From: Nonomuraea sp. NEAU-A123
GTDB lineage: Bacteria; Actinomycetota; Actinomycetes; Streptosporangiales; Streptosporangiaceae
Length of the DNA stretch: 64,000 nucleotides
Direction of reading: 5' to 3'
Assembly: GCF_018603905.1 (NCBI RefSeq)
Contig: NZ_JAHFZZ010000006.1
Location: 124,001 to 188,000 of the forward strand
A model generated the notes under the pieces. That model was not told the origin of the DNA. It ran no database searches and saw only the letters and a program-made list of their open reading frames with translations. How positions within the stretch are numbered: the stretch's first letter is position 1; each line of letters begins with the position of its first letter. Shown one piece after another: positions 32,375 through 40,710 of the stretch. The position numbers and the translations under genes are program-made.

Positions 32375-32452
32375 TCCGGTCAGCGAGGCCAGGTCAGGTC
32401 GGACCGGGTCAGATCGGACCAGGTCAGGTCAGGCCGGGTCAGGCCGGGGTGT
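32375..32452. repeat. Degenerate GGTCAG repeat tract
   Basis: The 94-bp gap between the convergent TetR and amidohydrolase genes is almost entirely short repeats of GGTCAG and GGTCGGACC (for example CAGGTCAGGTCGGACC and GGGTCAGATCGGACC), running into the amidohydrolase stop. No terminator hairpin is distinct from it. Confidence 0.7.
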
Positions 32453-33644
32453 GGGTCTGGCGTACGCCGCGCCGCCAGATGTCGGCGATGGCGCGGGTGG
32501 CGGTGATGTCCCGGGTCGGGTCGCCGTCGACGAGGAGCAGGTCCGCGCGGAGGCCCGGGGCGATCCGGCCGCGGTCGGAGAGCCCGAAGTGGCGGGCCGG
32601 GAGGCTGGTGGCCGCCGCGAGCGCCTCCGCCGGCGTCAGCCCGGCCTCGGTCAGCAGCAACAGCTCGTGGTGCAGGCCGGCGCCGTGCGGCGGCCCGAAG
32701 GGGGTGCAGTCGGTGCCTGCCAGCAGCGGAACCCCGGCGCGGAAGAGGGCCAGGGCCGCGTGCGAGGCGTTCGTCACGCCTGCGGAATGCAGGGGGATGT
32801 CGCTGAACTCCCGGTTGAAGGTGGCCTTCGACCGCTCCGACATCCGGCCCGCGACCCGCGGGTCACGCAGGAGCTCCGTGCCGCCGGGATCGCCGGTGAC
32901 GGCCTCCATGTACGTGATCGTGCTGATGACGAACGCGTCGTACGCGGCGATCCGGGCGGCCATCTCCTCGGCCCCGGCGGGATCGGTGTCGGCGTACAGG
33001 TGCGCCAGCCCGTCGACACCCACGTCCAGGGCGATCATGGCCTCCCGCGCGGTGATTGTGTGCGCGATGGCCTTGAGCCCGGCGGCGTGCGCGGCTTCGA
33101 CCAGGACGGCGGCCAGCTCCGGGCTGAGCACGGGCAGCCGCGTCCCGCCCGACGCGCCGTCGTCGACCGCGATCTTCAGGTAGTCGGCGCCCTCCGCCAG
33201 CCGGGCCTCGACGAACGCCTTGGCCTGGCCGGAGTCGGCGACGGTGTCGATCGTGGCGTCCGTGCCCAGGACCTTCAGCACGTCGGGGGTCATGATCTGG
33301 GTCGGGTGCCCGCCGGGCGCGGTGGCGATGACGCTGGAGCTACGCAGGTCGGCGACGTCGTCGCGGTCGGCGGCCAGCCGGCGCTGGGCGGCCAGGAGGG
33401 GCGGCAGGTTGTTCAGGTCGAGCTCGGTGGTCACGCCGAACCGCAGCGCCTCGGCGAGGTCCCCGTCGAAGGCGTGCGCGTGCGCGTCGATCAGGCCGGG
33501 GAGCAGGGTCTTCCCGGTGCCGTCGAGTTCGAGGTCGGCGGGGCCGCCCGGCTCGCCGATGCGGTCGCCGTCGATCAGGACGTCGGCGCCGGGAAGGGTC
33601 CGCTCGCCGTCGAAGACGCGGACGTTATGGATCAGGGTACGCAT
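32439..33644 (-). CDS. Amidohydrolase family protein (imidazolonepropionase-like)
   Basis: A 401-residue metal-dependent hydrolase. LLPGLIDAHAHAFDGD carries the HxH metal pair, the carboxylated Lys may lie in GADYLKIAVDDG, AIAHTITAREA supplies another His, and LLAGTDCTPFG the catalytic Asp. The C-terminus (GRIAPGLRADLLLVDGDP) closes the small beta domain. ATG 33644 follows AGGAGTGAC. It has no signal peptide. The promoter region contains a 22-bp near-palindrome. Substrates of such enzymes are cyclic amides or amines; this one is not identifiable. Confidence 0.88.
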   Translation of the reverse strand: MRTLIHNVRVFDGERTLPGADVLIDGDRIGEPGGPADLELDGTGKTLLPGLIDAHAHAFDGDLAEALRFGVTTELDLNNLPPLLAAQRRLAADRDDVADLRSSSVIATAPGGHPTQIMTPDVLKVLGTDATIDTVADSGQAKAFVEARLAEGADYLKIAVDDGASGGTRLPVLSPELAAVLVEAAHAAGLKAIAHTITAREAMIALDVGVDGLAHLYADTDPAGAEEMAARIAAYDAFVISTITYMEAVTGDPGGTELLRDPRVAGRMSERSKATFNREFSDIPLHSAGVTNASHAALALFRAGVPLLAGTDCTPFGPPHGAGLHHELLLLTEAGLTPAEALAAATSLPARHFGLSDRGRIAPGLRADLLLVDGDPTRDITATRAIADIWRRGVRQTHTPA

Positions 33645-33664
33645 GTCACTCCTGAATTTGATTT

Positions 33665-33745
33665 GACGTCGAACTATCTCGGGGCGGAAAGCCGCACGGC
33701 CCCGGAGCGATGATTCACCATCGGATAGTACGACGTCTAACTATC
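33665..33745. promoter_or_regulatory. Palindrome and direct repeat in the amidohydrolase/HD-protein divergent promoter
   Basis: GATAGT-AC-GACGTC-TA-ACTATC at 33724-33745 is a near-perfect 22-bp palindrome. Its right half recurs in direct orientation at 33665-33678 (GACGTCGAACTATC, 13 of 14 bases match). The pair flanks the divergent start region and looks like one full and one half operator. No regulator gene directly adjoins. Confidence 0.55.
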
Positions 33746-33767
33746 AATGTCCACTAGCATCTGGGGC

Positions 33768-34361
33768 GTGACTGAGGTCTTCACGAGCTGGAAGTCCTGG
33801 CAGGACGCCGCGCGGCCGCTCGCCGCGGCGCTGCCGGGGGAGGCGGTCGAGGTGCTGGAGGAGGCCGTGGCCTTCGCCGTACTGCAGCACGGTGATCAGC
33901 TGCGGCCGACCGGTGTGCCGTACCTGGAGCATCTGCTGGAGGCGCTGGAGATCGCGGTGGTCGGGGCGCAGGTGCGCGACCCCGACGTCCTGGTGGCGAT
34001 CGTGCTGCACGACGTGGTCGAGGACACCCCGTGCACGCGCGCGGAGATCGCCGAGCGGTTCGGGGAGCACGTCGCCGAGCTGGTCGCGTGGGTGACCAAG
34101 CCCGGCGTGGCCGCCGGGCAGGGCAAAGCGGCGGTGAAGGCGGCCTACCTGCGGGCGCTGGCGAGCGCGCCGCCGCAGGCCGTGCTGGTCAAGCTGGCCG
34201 ACCGGGTGAGCAACGTACAGGAGCTGCACCGGATGCCGGTGGAGTTCCAGCGGCGATACCACCGGGAGACGGTGGAGCACATTGTGCCGCTGGCGGCGTC
34301 GTCACCGTGGTTCGCCCGCTGGTTCGCCGGATGGAGGGACGACTATCGGGCGTTCGAATAA
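33768..34361 (+). CDS. HD-domain phosphohydrolase resembling small alarmone hydrolases
   Basis: A 197-residue cytoplasmic HD protein. HDVVEDTP (His-Asp doublet, residues about 82-89) and KLADRVSNVQEL match the RelA/SpoT hydrolase signatures HDxxEDT and KxADRxxN, and an upstream metal His lies in YLEHLLEAL. No synthetase domain follows, as in MESH1-type enzymes that hydrolyse (p)ppGpp. GTG 33768 is preferred: TAGCAT lies 7 bp before it, suggesting a leaderless mRNA; ATG 33747 is an alternative in the same frame. It stands alone between divergent and convergent neighbours. Confidence 0.78.
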   Translation: MTEVFTSWKSWQDAARPLAAALPGEAVEVLEEAVAFAVLQHGDQLRPTGVPYLEHLLEALEIAVVGAQVRDPDVLVAIVLHDVVEDTPCTRAEIAERFGEHVAELVAWVTKPGVAAGQGKAAVKAAYLRALASAPPQAVLVKLADRVSNVQELHRMPVEFQRRYHRETVEHIVPLAASSPWFARWFAGWRDDYRAFE

Positions 34362-34368
34362 AGGCCGG

Positions 34369-35085
34369 TCAAGAGAAGCGGGTAGGCAGGCGGGCCAGGC
34401 GGTTGCGGACGCCGTCGAAGTGGGCGAAGACCGCCGCGACCGCCGCGCTCTTGTCCCCGGCCTGTACGGCCGCGTAGATGTCGCGGTGCCGCTTCGCCAC
34501 GTCCGCCGGCGGCTCGTCCGGCGCGCCGAGCTGGTCGCGAAGCTGGTGGTACACATCCCAGAACGCCCCGAGTAACTGGCTGACCAGCGGGTTGCCGAGC
34601 GGCCGGTAGAGCAGGTCGTGGAAGAGCCGGTCCGTCTCCGGTGACACGTCGCCGACCAGCGCCTCGCTCTCCATGCGGGCCATCACGTCGGCGACCGGCG
34701 TCAGGTCGGCCTCCGGGCCCAGGTCGATGAGCCGCTGGACCAGGCCGGCCTCCAGGATCTCGCGGATCTCGGTGAGGTGGGCGAGGTGGTTCTTGCCGTC
34801 CTGGAGCGTGATGCGGCTGTGGAAGGCCAGCTCGTCGACCAGCCCGGCCAGCGACATCCGGCCCACGAACATGCCGAAGCCGTGGCGGATGTCGACGATC
34901 CCGACCGCCTGCAGCGCCTTGAGCGCCTCCCGGACGGAGTTGCGGCTGACCTGGAGCTCTTCCATGAGCTCGGATTCGGTGGGCAGAGGATCACCCGCCA
35001 CGAGCCCGCGCTGGAGGATGAGCTCTTTGACGCCCTCCTGGGCCTCGACGGCGCGGCTGGGCCGCGAGCGCGGGACAGTGGTCAT
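34369..35085 (-). CDS. GntR-family (FadR subfamily) transcriptional regulator
   Basis: A 238-residue regulator with winged helix LPTESELMEELQVSRNSVRE at residues 34-53 and the wing GIVDIRHGFGMFVG, followed by an all-helical FCD-type effector domain (HLTEIREILEAGLVQRLI, FHDLLYRPLGNPLVSQLL, AVQAGDKSAAVAAVFAHFDG) whose His/Asp residues often bind a metal and a small acid. ATG 35085 follows GAAGGGATCC. It is divergent from the oligopeptide-type ABC operon and lies next to the palindrome at 35183-35201, so it probably regulates that operon. Confidence 0.9.
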   Translation of the reverse strand: MTTVPRSRPSRAVEAQEGVKELILQRGLVAGDPLPTESELMEELQVSRNSVREALKALQAVGIVDIRHGFGMFVGRMSLAGLVDELAFHSRITLQDGKNHLAHLTEIREILEAGLVQRLIDLGPEADLTPVADVMARMESEALVGDVSPETDRLFHDLLYRPLGNPLVSQLLGAFWDVYHQLRDQLGAPDEPPADVAKRHRDIYAAVQAGDKSAAVAAVFAHFDGVRNRLARLPTRFS

Positions 35086-35135
35086 GAAGGATCCCTTCTA
35101 AGTATGCGCTTAGGTAACATTCCGGAAATCTCCTG

Positions 35136-35165
35136 TTGACCTCAACCGGGCCCGGCCCATAGCGT
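35136..35165 (+). promoter_or_regulatory. Predicted promoter of the oligopeptide-type ABC operon
   Basis: TTGACC (35136-35141) and TAGCGT (35160-35165) with an 18-bp spacer match the housekeeping sigma consensus well. The downstream palindrome at 35183-35201 would lie just past the transcription start. Confidence 0.5.
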
Positions 35166-35182
35166 CCACCCTACGCACAACA

Positions 35183-35201
35183 TAGGACATGGGACGTCCT
35201 A
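35183..35201. promoter_or_regulatory. Candidate FadR-type operator before the ABC operon
   Basis: TAGGAC-ATGGGAC-GTCCTA is an inverted repeat containing the inner palindrome GGACGTCC. It lies 24 bp before the GTG of the binding protein and on the transcribed side of the predicted promoter, a natural roadblock position for the divergent GntR-family regulator. Confidence 0.55.
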
Positions 35202-35224
35202 CGTTCCAGTTCCAGGAGGCATCC

Positions 35225-36832
35225 GTGAGCTCTGAGTTCAGCCGCCGTGACTTCCTGCGCTACAGCGGGGCCACGGGTGCGGCGGCGTTAATCGCGTCCA
35301 CCCTGTCCGCCTGCTCGGGCGGGCCGGCTTCGACCGGTTCGGTCGGCGCCGGATCCAACAAAGACCTGATCACCGCGGTCATCGGCTATGGCAACGACCA
35401 GAGCTGGGATCCGACGCAGACGGCCTCCGCCTTCGCGATGGCCGGCATCCAGCACGTGTACGAGGGCCTGCTCGACACCGATCCGATCACCCGTGAGCCG
35501 TTCCCGGCCCTGGCGACCGCGCTGCCCACGGACCTGAACGCCACCTCGTGGAAGTTCACCCTCCGCGACGGCGCGAAGTGGCACGACGGCCAGCCGGTGA
35601 CCGCCGACGACGTGGTCTTCACCTTCGAGCGCATCCTCGACCCGCAGGCGAACGTGCTGACGGGCAACTTCTTCAAGTCCTGGCTCCAGGAAGTGAAGAA
35701 GATCGACGACAAGAACGTCGAGCTGGTCTTCAAGTTCGCCTTCCCCGACGCGGCGCCCCGGCTGACCATCGCCAAGATCATGCCCAAGCACGTCTTCAGC
35801 CAGGCCGGCGCCTGGGACGCGGCCAAGACCGGCAAGGCCGTCGGCTCGGGACCGTACAAGCAGACGGCGCACAACCCCAAGAGCAACACCACCTTCGAGG
35901 CGTTCGCCGACTACAACGGGCCGCGCCCGGCGACCGTCAAGAAGATGAACTGGCTGACGATCGTGGACGCGGCGGCCCGCGTCGCGAAGATCTCCGGCGG
36001 CTCGGCCGAGGCGCAGATCGCCGACAACATCCCGTACGCCAACGTCGAGCAGCTCAAGCAGCAGGGGCTGACCGTCGAGGGCGGCGCGGGCATGAACCAC
36101 ATGTTCCTGATGTTCAACACCGGCACCAAGCCGTTCGACGACGTCCGCGTACGGCAGGCGCTGCACTACGCGATCGACAAGAAGAAGCTGATCGACGTGG
36201 CCCTCAAGGGGCACGGCACCGCCTCCAGCTCCTTCCTCAACGAGGGCCACCCCGACCACAAGCGGGCCTCGGTCGTCTACGACTACGACCAGGAGAAGGC
36301 CAAGGCCCTGCTCAAAGAGGCGGGCGTGAGCAACCTGACGATCAACCTGATGGCCGTCAACGTGAGCTGGATCGCCGACTGCCTGCCGACCATCGCCGCC
36401 TCCTGGGAGGCGATCGGCGTCAAGACGACGCTGGAGCCGCAGGACACGGCCGCGCTGTTCGCCAAGATGGACCAGTTCCAGGACTACCAGGTGGTCGCGG
36501 CGGCCTCGAACCCCAACCAGTTCGGCATGGACGCCGACCTGATCCTGCGCTACAACTTCGTGGCCGGCGGCCTGTGGATGAAGTACAGCCACTGGGGCGA
36601 GAGCAAGGACGCCAAGTCGCTGTTCGCCCAGATGGACGAGGCCACCAAAGAGCCCGACAAGGCGGCCAAGGCCGCTAAGGTCCAGAAATATCTGGATCTC
36701 ATCGCCGAGCAGGCGGTGCTCTACCCCGTCGTCCACACCGAGCTGATGACCGCCTGGGACCCCAAGAAGCTGTCCGGCATCCGCGCGCAGGCTTACCCGG
36801 GCATCAACCTGCTCCAGGCCAAGCGCACCTGA
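35225..36832 (+). CDS. Oligopeptide-type (DppA/OppA family) ABC transporter substrate-binding lipoprotein
   Basis: A 535-residue family-5 solute-binding lipoprotein. The N-terminus has a twin-arginine motif (SRRDFLRYSG) and lipobox LSAC (Cys30), so it is probably exported folded by Tat and lipid-anchored. Domain hallmarks are HVYEGLLDTD, DGAKWHDGQPVTADDVVF and VRQALHYAIDKKKLIDV. GTG 35225 follows AGGAGG by 5 bp. Opp-type systems import peptides, but many carry opines, sugars or siderophores; the downstream aldolase/lyase suggests a non-peptide ligand. Confidence 0.92.
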   Translation: MSSEFSRRDFLRYSGATGAAALIASTLSACSGGPASTGSVGAGSNKDLITAVIGYGNDQSWDPTQTASAFAMAGIQHVYEGLLDTDPITREPFPALATALPTDLNATSWKFTLRDGAKWHDGQPVTADDVVFTFERILDPQANVLTGNFFKSWLQEVKKIDDKNVELVFKFAFPDAAPRLTIAKIMPKHVFSQAGAWDAAKTGKAVGSGPYKQTAHNPKSNTTFEAFADYNGPRPATVKKMNWLTIVDAAARVAKISGGSAEAQIADNIPYANVEQLKQQGLTVEGGAGMNHMFLMFNTGTKPFDDVRVRQALHYAIDKKKLIDVALKGHGTASSSFLNEGHPDHKRASVVYDYDQEKAKALLKEAGVSNLTINLMAVNVSWIADCLPTIAASWEAIGVKTTLEPQDTAALFAKMDQFQDYQVVAAASNPNQFGMDADLILRYNFVAGGLWMKYSHWGESKDAKSLFAQMDEATKEPDKAAKAAKVQKYLDLIAEQAVLYPVVHTELMTAWDPKKLSGIRAQAYPGINLLQAKRT

Positions 36833-36834
36833 TC

Positions 36835-37794
36835 ATGGTCTTCATCGCCAGAATGCTCCTCCGGCGGATTCTCGTCCTGGTCCCGCTGGTGCTCGGGGTC
36901 GCCGCGTTCGTGTTCATCGTGATGCGTTTCTCCAACAGCAAGCCGGAGTACGCCTACTTCCAGGGCGCGAACCCGACCCCCGAGCAGATCCACCAGTTCC
37001 AGGTCGAGAACGGCCTGCTCGACCCGCTGCCGCTGCGCTACCTGCGCTTCATCGGCGACCTGGCCAGGGGCGACCTGGGCACCAGCGTGCTCACCAAGAA
37101 GCCGGTGCTCGAATCGGTCACGACCGCGCTGCCGCTGACGCTCCAGCTCACGCTGCTCGGCCTGCTCATCGCGGTCGTGCTGGCGCTGATCTTCGGCGTC
37201 ACCGGGGCGCTGTTCCGCGACCGCTGGCCCGACCAGGTTATCCGCATCGTCTCGCTGGTCGGGGTGGCGGCTCCGGCGTTCTGGCTGGCGCTGCTGATGA
37301 TCCAGTGGCTGGCCGTGGGGCAGGGCCTGTTCCCGACCGGCGGCTACATCAATCCGGCCGACTCGACGAGCGGCTGGCTGCGCTCGATGACGCTGCCCGC
37401 CCTGTCGCTGTCGCTGCCGGTCGCGGCCCAGCTCACCAGGATCATCCGCACGTCGATGGTCGAGGAGCTCGACCGCGACTACGTACGCACCGCGATAGGC
37501 AGCGGGCTGCCGCCGATCGTCGTGGTGGGCCGCAACGTGCTGCGTAACGCGCTGATCAACCCGCTGACCGTGCTCGGCCTGCGCATCGGCTACCTGATCG
37601 GCGGCGCGGTGGTCATCGAGCAGATCTACGGCCTGCCGGGCATGGGTCAGCTCATGATCAACGCGGTACGCGACGGTGACCCCGCGGTCGTGCAGGGCGT
37701 CGTGCTGACCGTCGCGGTCGGCTTCATGGTCGTCAACCTGCTGGTCGACGTCCTGTACCTGCTGGTCAACCCCAGGCTCAGGAGCACCGCCTGA
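36835..37794 (+). CDS. Oligopeptide-type ABC transporter permease (DppB/OppB family)
   Basis: A 319-residue permease with six membrane segments. After the first helix come the periplasmic region and SVTTALPLTLQLTLLG; the EAA loop and C-terminal signature GGAVVIEQIYGLPGMGQLM close the protein. ATG 36835 lies 2 bp after the binding-protein stop. Its stop overlaps the next start (TGATG). Confidence 0.93.
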   Translation: MVFIARMLLRRILVLVPLVLGVAAFVFIVMRFSNSKPEYAYFQGANPTPEQIHQFQVENGLLDPLPLRYLRFIGDLARGDLGTSVLTKKPVLESVTTALPLTLQLTLLGLLIAVVLALIFGVTGALFRDRWPDQVIRIVSLVGVAAPAFWLALLMIQWLAVGQGLFPTGGYINPADSTSGWLRSMTLPALSLSLPVAAQLTRIIRTSMVEELDRDYVRTAIGSGLPPIVVVGRNVLRNALINPLTVLGLRIGYLIGGAVVIEQIYGLPGMGQLMINAVRDGDPAVVQGVVLTVAVGFMVVNLLVDVLYLLVNPRLRSTA

Positions 37795-39728
37795 TGAGAC
37801 GTGGACTGACGGAACGCCTGTCCAAGCCGGGCGTCGCCTTCAAGCGGCTGCGGCCGATGTCGTGGGTCGCCGTGGGCGTCGTCGCCGTGGTCGTCCTGGC
37901 CGCGCTGCTCGCGCCGCTGATCGCGCCGCACTCGCCGCTCTTCCAGGAGGCCACCGGCGGCGGCCCGTCCGCGAGCCACTGGATGGGACTCGACAGCGCC
38001 AACCGCGACATCCTGTCCAGGCTCCTGTACGGCGCCCGCTGGTCGCTGATCATCGGCCTCGGCGCGACCGGCCTGGCCCTGGTCGTGGGGGCCGTCATCG
38101 GCGCCGCCGCGGCCACCTCCCGCCGGGCCGTCGACGAGACGATCATGCGCCTGCTCGACGTGATCATGGCCTTCCCCGGCATCGCGCTGGCCGCCGTGCT
38201 GGTGGCGGTGTTCGGTGGCAGCATCCCGGTGCTGGTGATGGCGATGGCCTTCCTCTACATGCCGTCGGTGGCCCGTGTCGTGCGGGCCAACGTGATCGCC
38301 CAGTACGGCGAGGACTACGTCGCGGCCGAGCGGATCATCGGCGCGCGCACCCCGCACATCCTGATCCGGCACATCGCCATCAACTGCGCCGCGCCGGTGC
38401 TGGTGTTCTGCACGGTGATGGTGGCCGACGCGATCGTCTTCGAGGCGTCGCTGTCGTTCATCGGCGCCGGGGTACGGCCGCCGAACCCGTCGTGGGGCAG
38501 CGTCATCGCCGACGGCAAGAACATGGTGCTGCTCGGCGGCTGGTGGGCCACGGTCTTCCCCGGCCTGCTCATCCTGATCACCGTGCTCGCCCTGAACATC
38601 CTGTCCGAGGGCATCTCCGACGCCTGGGCTTCGCCTGCCGCCCGCAAGGCCGTGATCAAGAAGGACGACGCGTTCGAGGCGGCCCGGCCGGGCTCCGGTG
38701 AGATCGTCGAGCTGCCAGGACTGGCCGAGGCTGCCCTCAGACTGGCCGAACGGGCCCGCCCGCTGCCCGAGGGCCCGCCGATCCTCTCGGTGGAACGGCT
38801 GCGGATCGGCTTCGCCGAGGGCGTGGACATCGTCGACGGCATCGCCTTCGAGGTACGGCCGGGCGAGGTGCTCGGGCTGGTCGGCGAGTCCGGCTGCGGC
38901 AAGTCGCTGACCGCGCTGACCATCATGGGCCTGCAGCCCCGCGACGCCCGCGTCAGCGGCCAGGTCCGCTTCGACCAGCAGGAGCTCCTCTCGCTGCCGC
39001 GCCGCGCCCGCCGCCGCCTGCTCGGCCACGAGATGGCGATGATCTACCAGGACGCGCTCTCCTCGCTGAACCCGGCCATGACCATCAAGTCCCAGCTCAA
39101 GCAGGTCACCCGCCGTGGTGGCCGCCGGACACCGGCCGAACTGCTCGAACTGGTCGGCCTGGACGCCCGCCGTACCCTGTCCTCCTACCCGCACGAGCTG
39201 TCCGGCGGGCAGCGGCAGCGGGTGCTGATCGCGATGGCGCTGTCGCGCGAGCCCAAGCTGATCGTCGCCGACGAGCCCACCGCCGCGCTCGACGTGACCG
39301 TCCAGGCACAGGTCATCGAGCTGCTGCTGAAGCTGCGCGAGGAGCTCGGGTTCGCGCTGATCCTCGTCTCCCACGACCTCGCGCTGATCGCCGATGTCAC
39401 CGACCGCGTGGTCGTCATGTACGGCGGGCAGATCGTGGAGACCGGCGCCACGGCGACGCTGGTCGGCGCGCCCGCCCACCACTACGCCCGTGGGCTGCTC
39501 GGCTCCGTGCTGTCGCTGGAGTCGGGGGCCGAGCGGCTCACCCAGATTCCCGGCGTGGTGCCCGCGCCGGCGGACTTCCCGGCCGGCTGCCGCTTCGCCG
39601 ACCGGTGCCCGATGGTCACGGACGTGTGCCGTACCGACGTACCGGAGTTGGAGGGGGACGCCCGGCAGCACGCCGTGGCGTGTCACCATCCCGCTGTCGT
39701 CCTCGTGGGGAGTGATCAGCATGCTTGA
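37794..39728 (+). CDS. Fused oligopeptide-type ABC permease (DppC) and ATP-binding protein (DppD)
   Basis: A 644-residue natural fusion. Residues 1-280 are a DppC-type permease (WMGLDSANRDILSRLLYGAR, EAA loop AERIIGARTPHILI, FIGAGVRPPNPSWG). After a linker, residues 328-640 are a DppD-type ATPase with Walker A GESGCGKS (364-371), LSGGQRQRVLIAMAL, Walker B LIVADEPTAALD, and the C-terminal cysteine motif C-x6-CP...C typical of iron-sulfur-like tails in this family. The frame is continuous, so fusion is genuine, and such fusions are known in actinobacteria. It overlaps the next ATPase gene by 8 bp. Confidence 0.92.
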   Translation: MRRGLTERLSKPGVAFKRLRPMSWVAVGVVAVVVLAALLAPLIAPHSPLFQEATGGGPSASHWMGLDSANRDILSRLLYGARWSLIIGLGATGLALVVGAVIGAAAATSRRAVDETIMRLLDVIMAFPGIALAAVLVAVFGGSIPVLVMAMAFLYMPSVARVVRANVIAQYGEDYVAAERIIGARTPHILIRHIAINCAAPVLVFCTVMVADAIVFEASLSFIGAGVRPPNPSWGSVIADGKNMVLLGGWWATVFPGLLILITVLALNILSEGISDAWASPAARKAVIKKDDAFEAARPGSGEIVELPGLAEAALRLAERARPLPEGPPILSVERLRIGFAEGVDIVDGIAFEVRPGEVLGLVGESGCGKSLTALTIMGLQPRDARVSGQVRFDQQELLSLPRRARRRLLGHEMAMIYQDALSSLNPAMTIKSQLKQVTRRGGRRTPAELLELVGLDARRTLSSYPHELSGGQRQRVLIAMALSREPKLIVADEPTAALDVTVQAQVIELLLKLREELGFALILVSHDLALIADVTDRVVVMYGGQIVETGATATLVGAPAHHYARGLLGSVLSLESGAERLTQIPGVVPAPADFPAGCRFADRCPMVTDVCRTDVPELEGDARQHAVACHHPAVVLVGSDQHA

Positions 39729-40710
39729 GCTCAAGGACGTGCACGTCGTGCACAAGGCCCGCTCGGGCGGGATGTTCTCACGGGACCGCGTCTACGCGCT
39801 GACCGCGGCGAACCTCACGATCAGCGCCGGCGAGACGGTCGGCGTCGTGGGGGAGTCGGGCTGCGGCAAGTCCACGCTGGCCAAGGTGCTGGTGGCGCTG
39901 CAGCGGCCGACCTCGGGCACCGTGACCTTCCGCGGCAAGGACCTGTGGGCGCTCAAGGACGCCGAGCGGCGGGGCATGATCGGGTCGAGCGTCGGGATGA
40001 TATTTCAGGACCCGTCCACGGCGCTCAACCGGCGGCTGCCCATCAGGCAGGTGCTCCGCGACCCGCTCAACGTGCACGGCCGCGGCACCCCGGCCGAGCG
40101 GGACGCCCGCGTGCGCGAGCTCCTCGACCTCGTCGGCCTGCCCGCCGGCGCGGCGGACCTGCTGCCGGGCCAGCTCTCTGGCGGGCAGCGGCAGCGCGTG
40201 GCCATCGCCAGGGCGCTCGCCCTCGAACCCGACCTGCTCATCGCCGACGAGCCGACCAGCGCCCTTGACGTCTCGGTGCGGGCGCAGATACTCAACCTGC
40301 TGCTCGATCTGAAGGAGCGGCTCGGGCTGGCGCTGGTGTTCGTCTCGCACGACATCCAAACCGTCCGGCGGATGAGCGACCGGGTGGTGACCATGTACCT
40401 GGGCAGGATCGTCGAGCAGACACCCGCGCACGCCGTACCCCTGAACGCCCGGCATCCCTACACGCGGGCGCTGTTCTCCGCCACGCCGGGGCTGATCTCG
40501 CCGATCAACCCGATCCCGCTGGTCGGCGTCGTGCCCTCGGCCACCAGGCCGCCGAGCGGCTGCCCGTTCCGCACCCGGTGCTGGCGGGCCGACGAGGAGT
40601 GCGGCGCCGCCTGGCCCGCGGCGCGGAGCGATGCCGACCACCTCTACCACTGCCACCACCCGGTGGCGGCGGGAGCCACCGACCTCGAACTGATCCAGGA
40701 GCGTGCATGA
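39721..40710 (+). CDS. Oligopeptide-type ABC transporter ATP-binding protein (DppF/OppF family)
   Basis: A 329-residue ATPase with Walker A GESGCGKST near residue 44, LSGGQRQRVAIARAL, Walker B LIADEPTSALDVS, and the conserved C-terminal cysteine motif CPFRTRCWRADEEC. It pairs with the ATPase half of the preceding fusion. ATG 39721 follows GGGGAG by 8 bp. Its stop overlaps the start of the lyase gene (ATGA). Confidence 0.93.
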   Translation: MLELKDVHVVHKARSGGMFSRDRVYALTAANLTISAGETVGVVGESGCGKSTLAKVLVALQRPTSGTVTFRGKDLWALKDAERRGMIGSSVGMIFQDPSTALNRRLPIRQVLRDPLNVHGRGTPAERDARVRELLDLVGLPAGAADLLPGQLSGGQRQRVAIARALALEPDLLIADEPTSALDVSVRAQILNLLLDLKERLGLALVFVSHDIQTVRRMSDRVVTMYLGRIVEQTPAHAVPLNARHPYTRALFSATPGLISPINPIPLVGVVPSATRPPSGCPFRTRCWRADEECGAAWPAARSDADHLYHCHHPVAAGATDLELIQERA

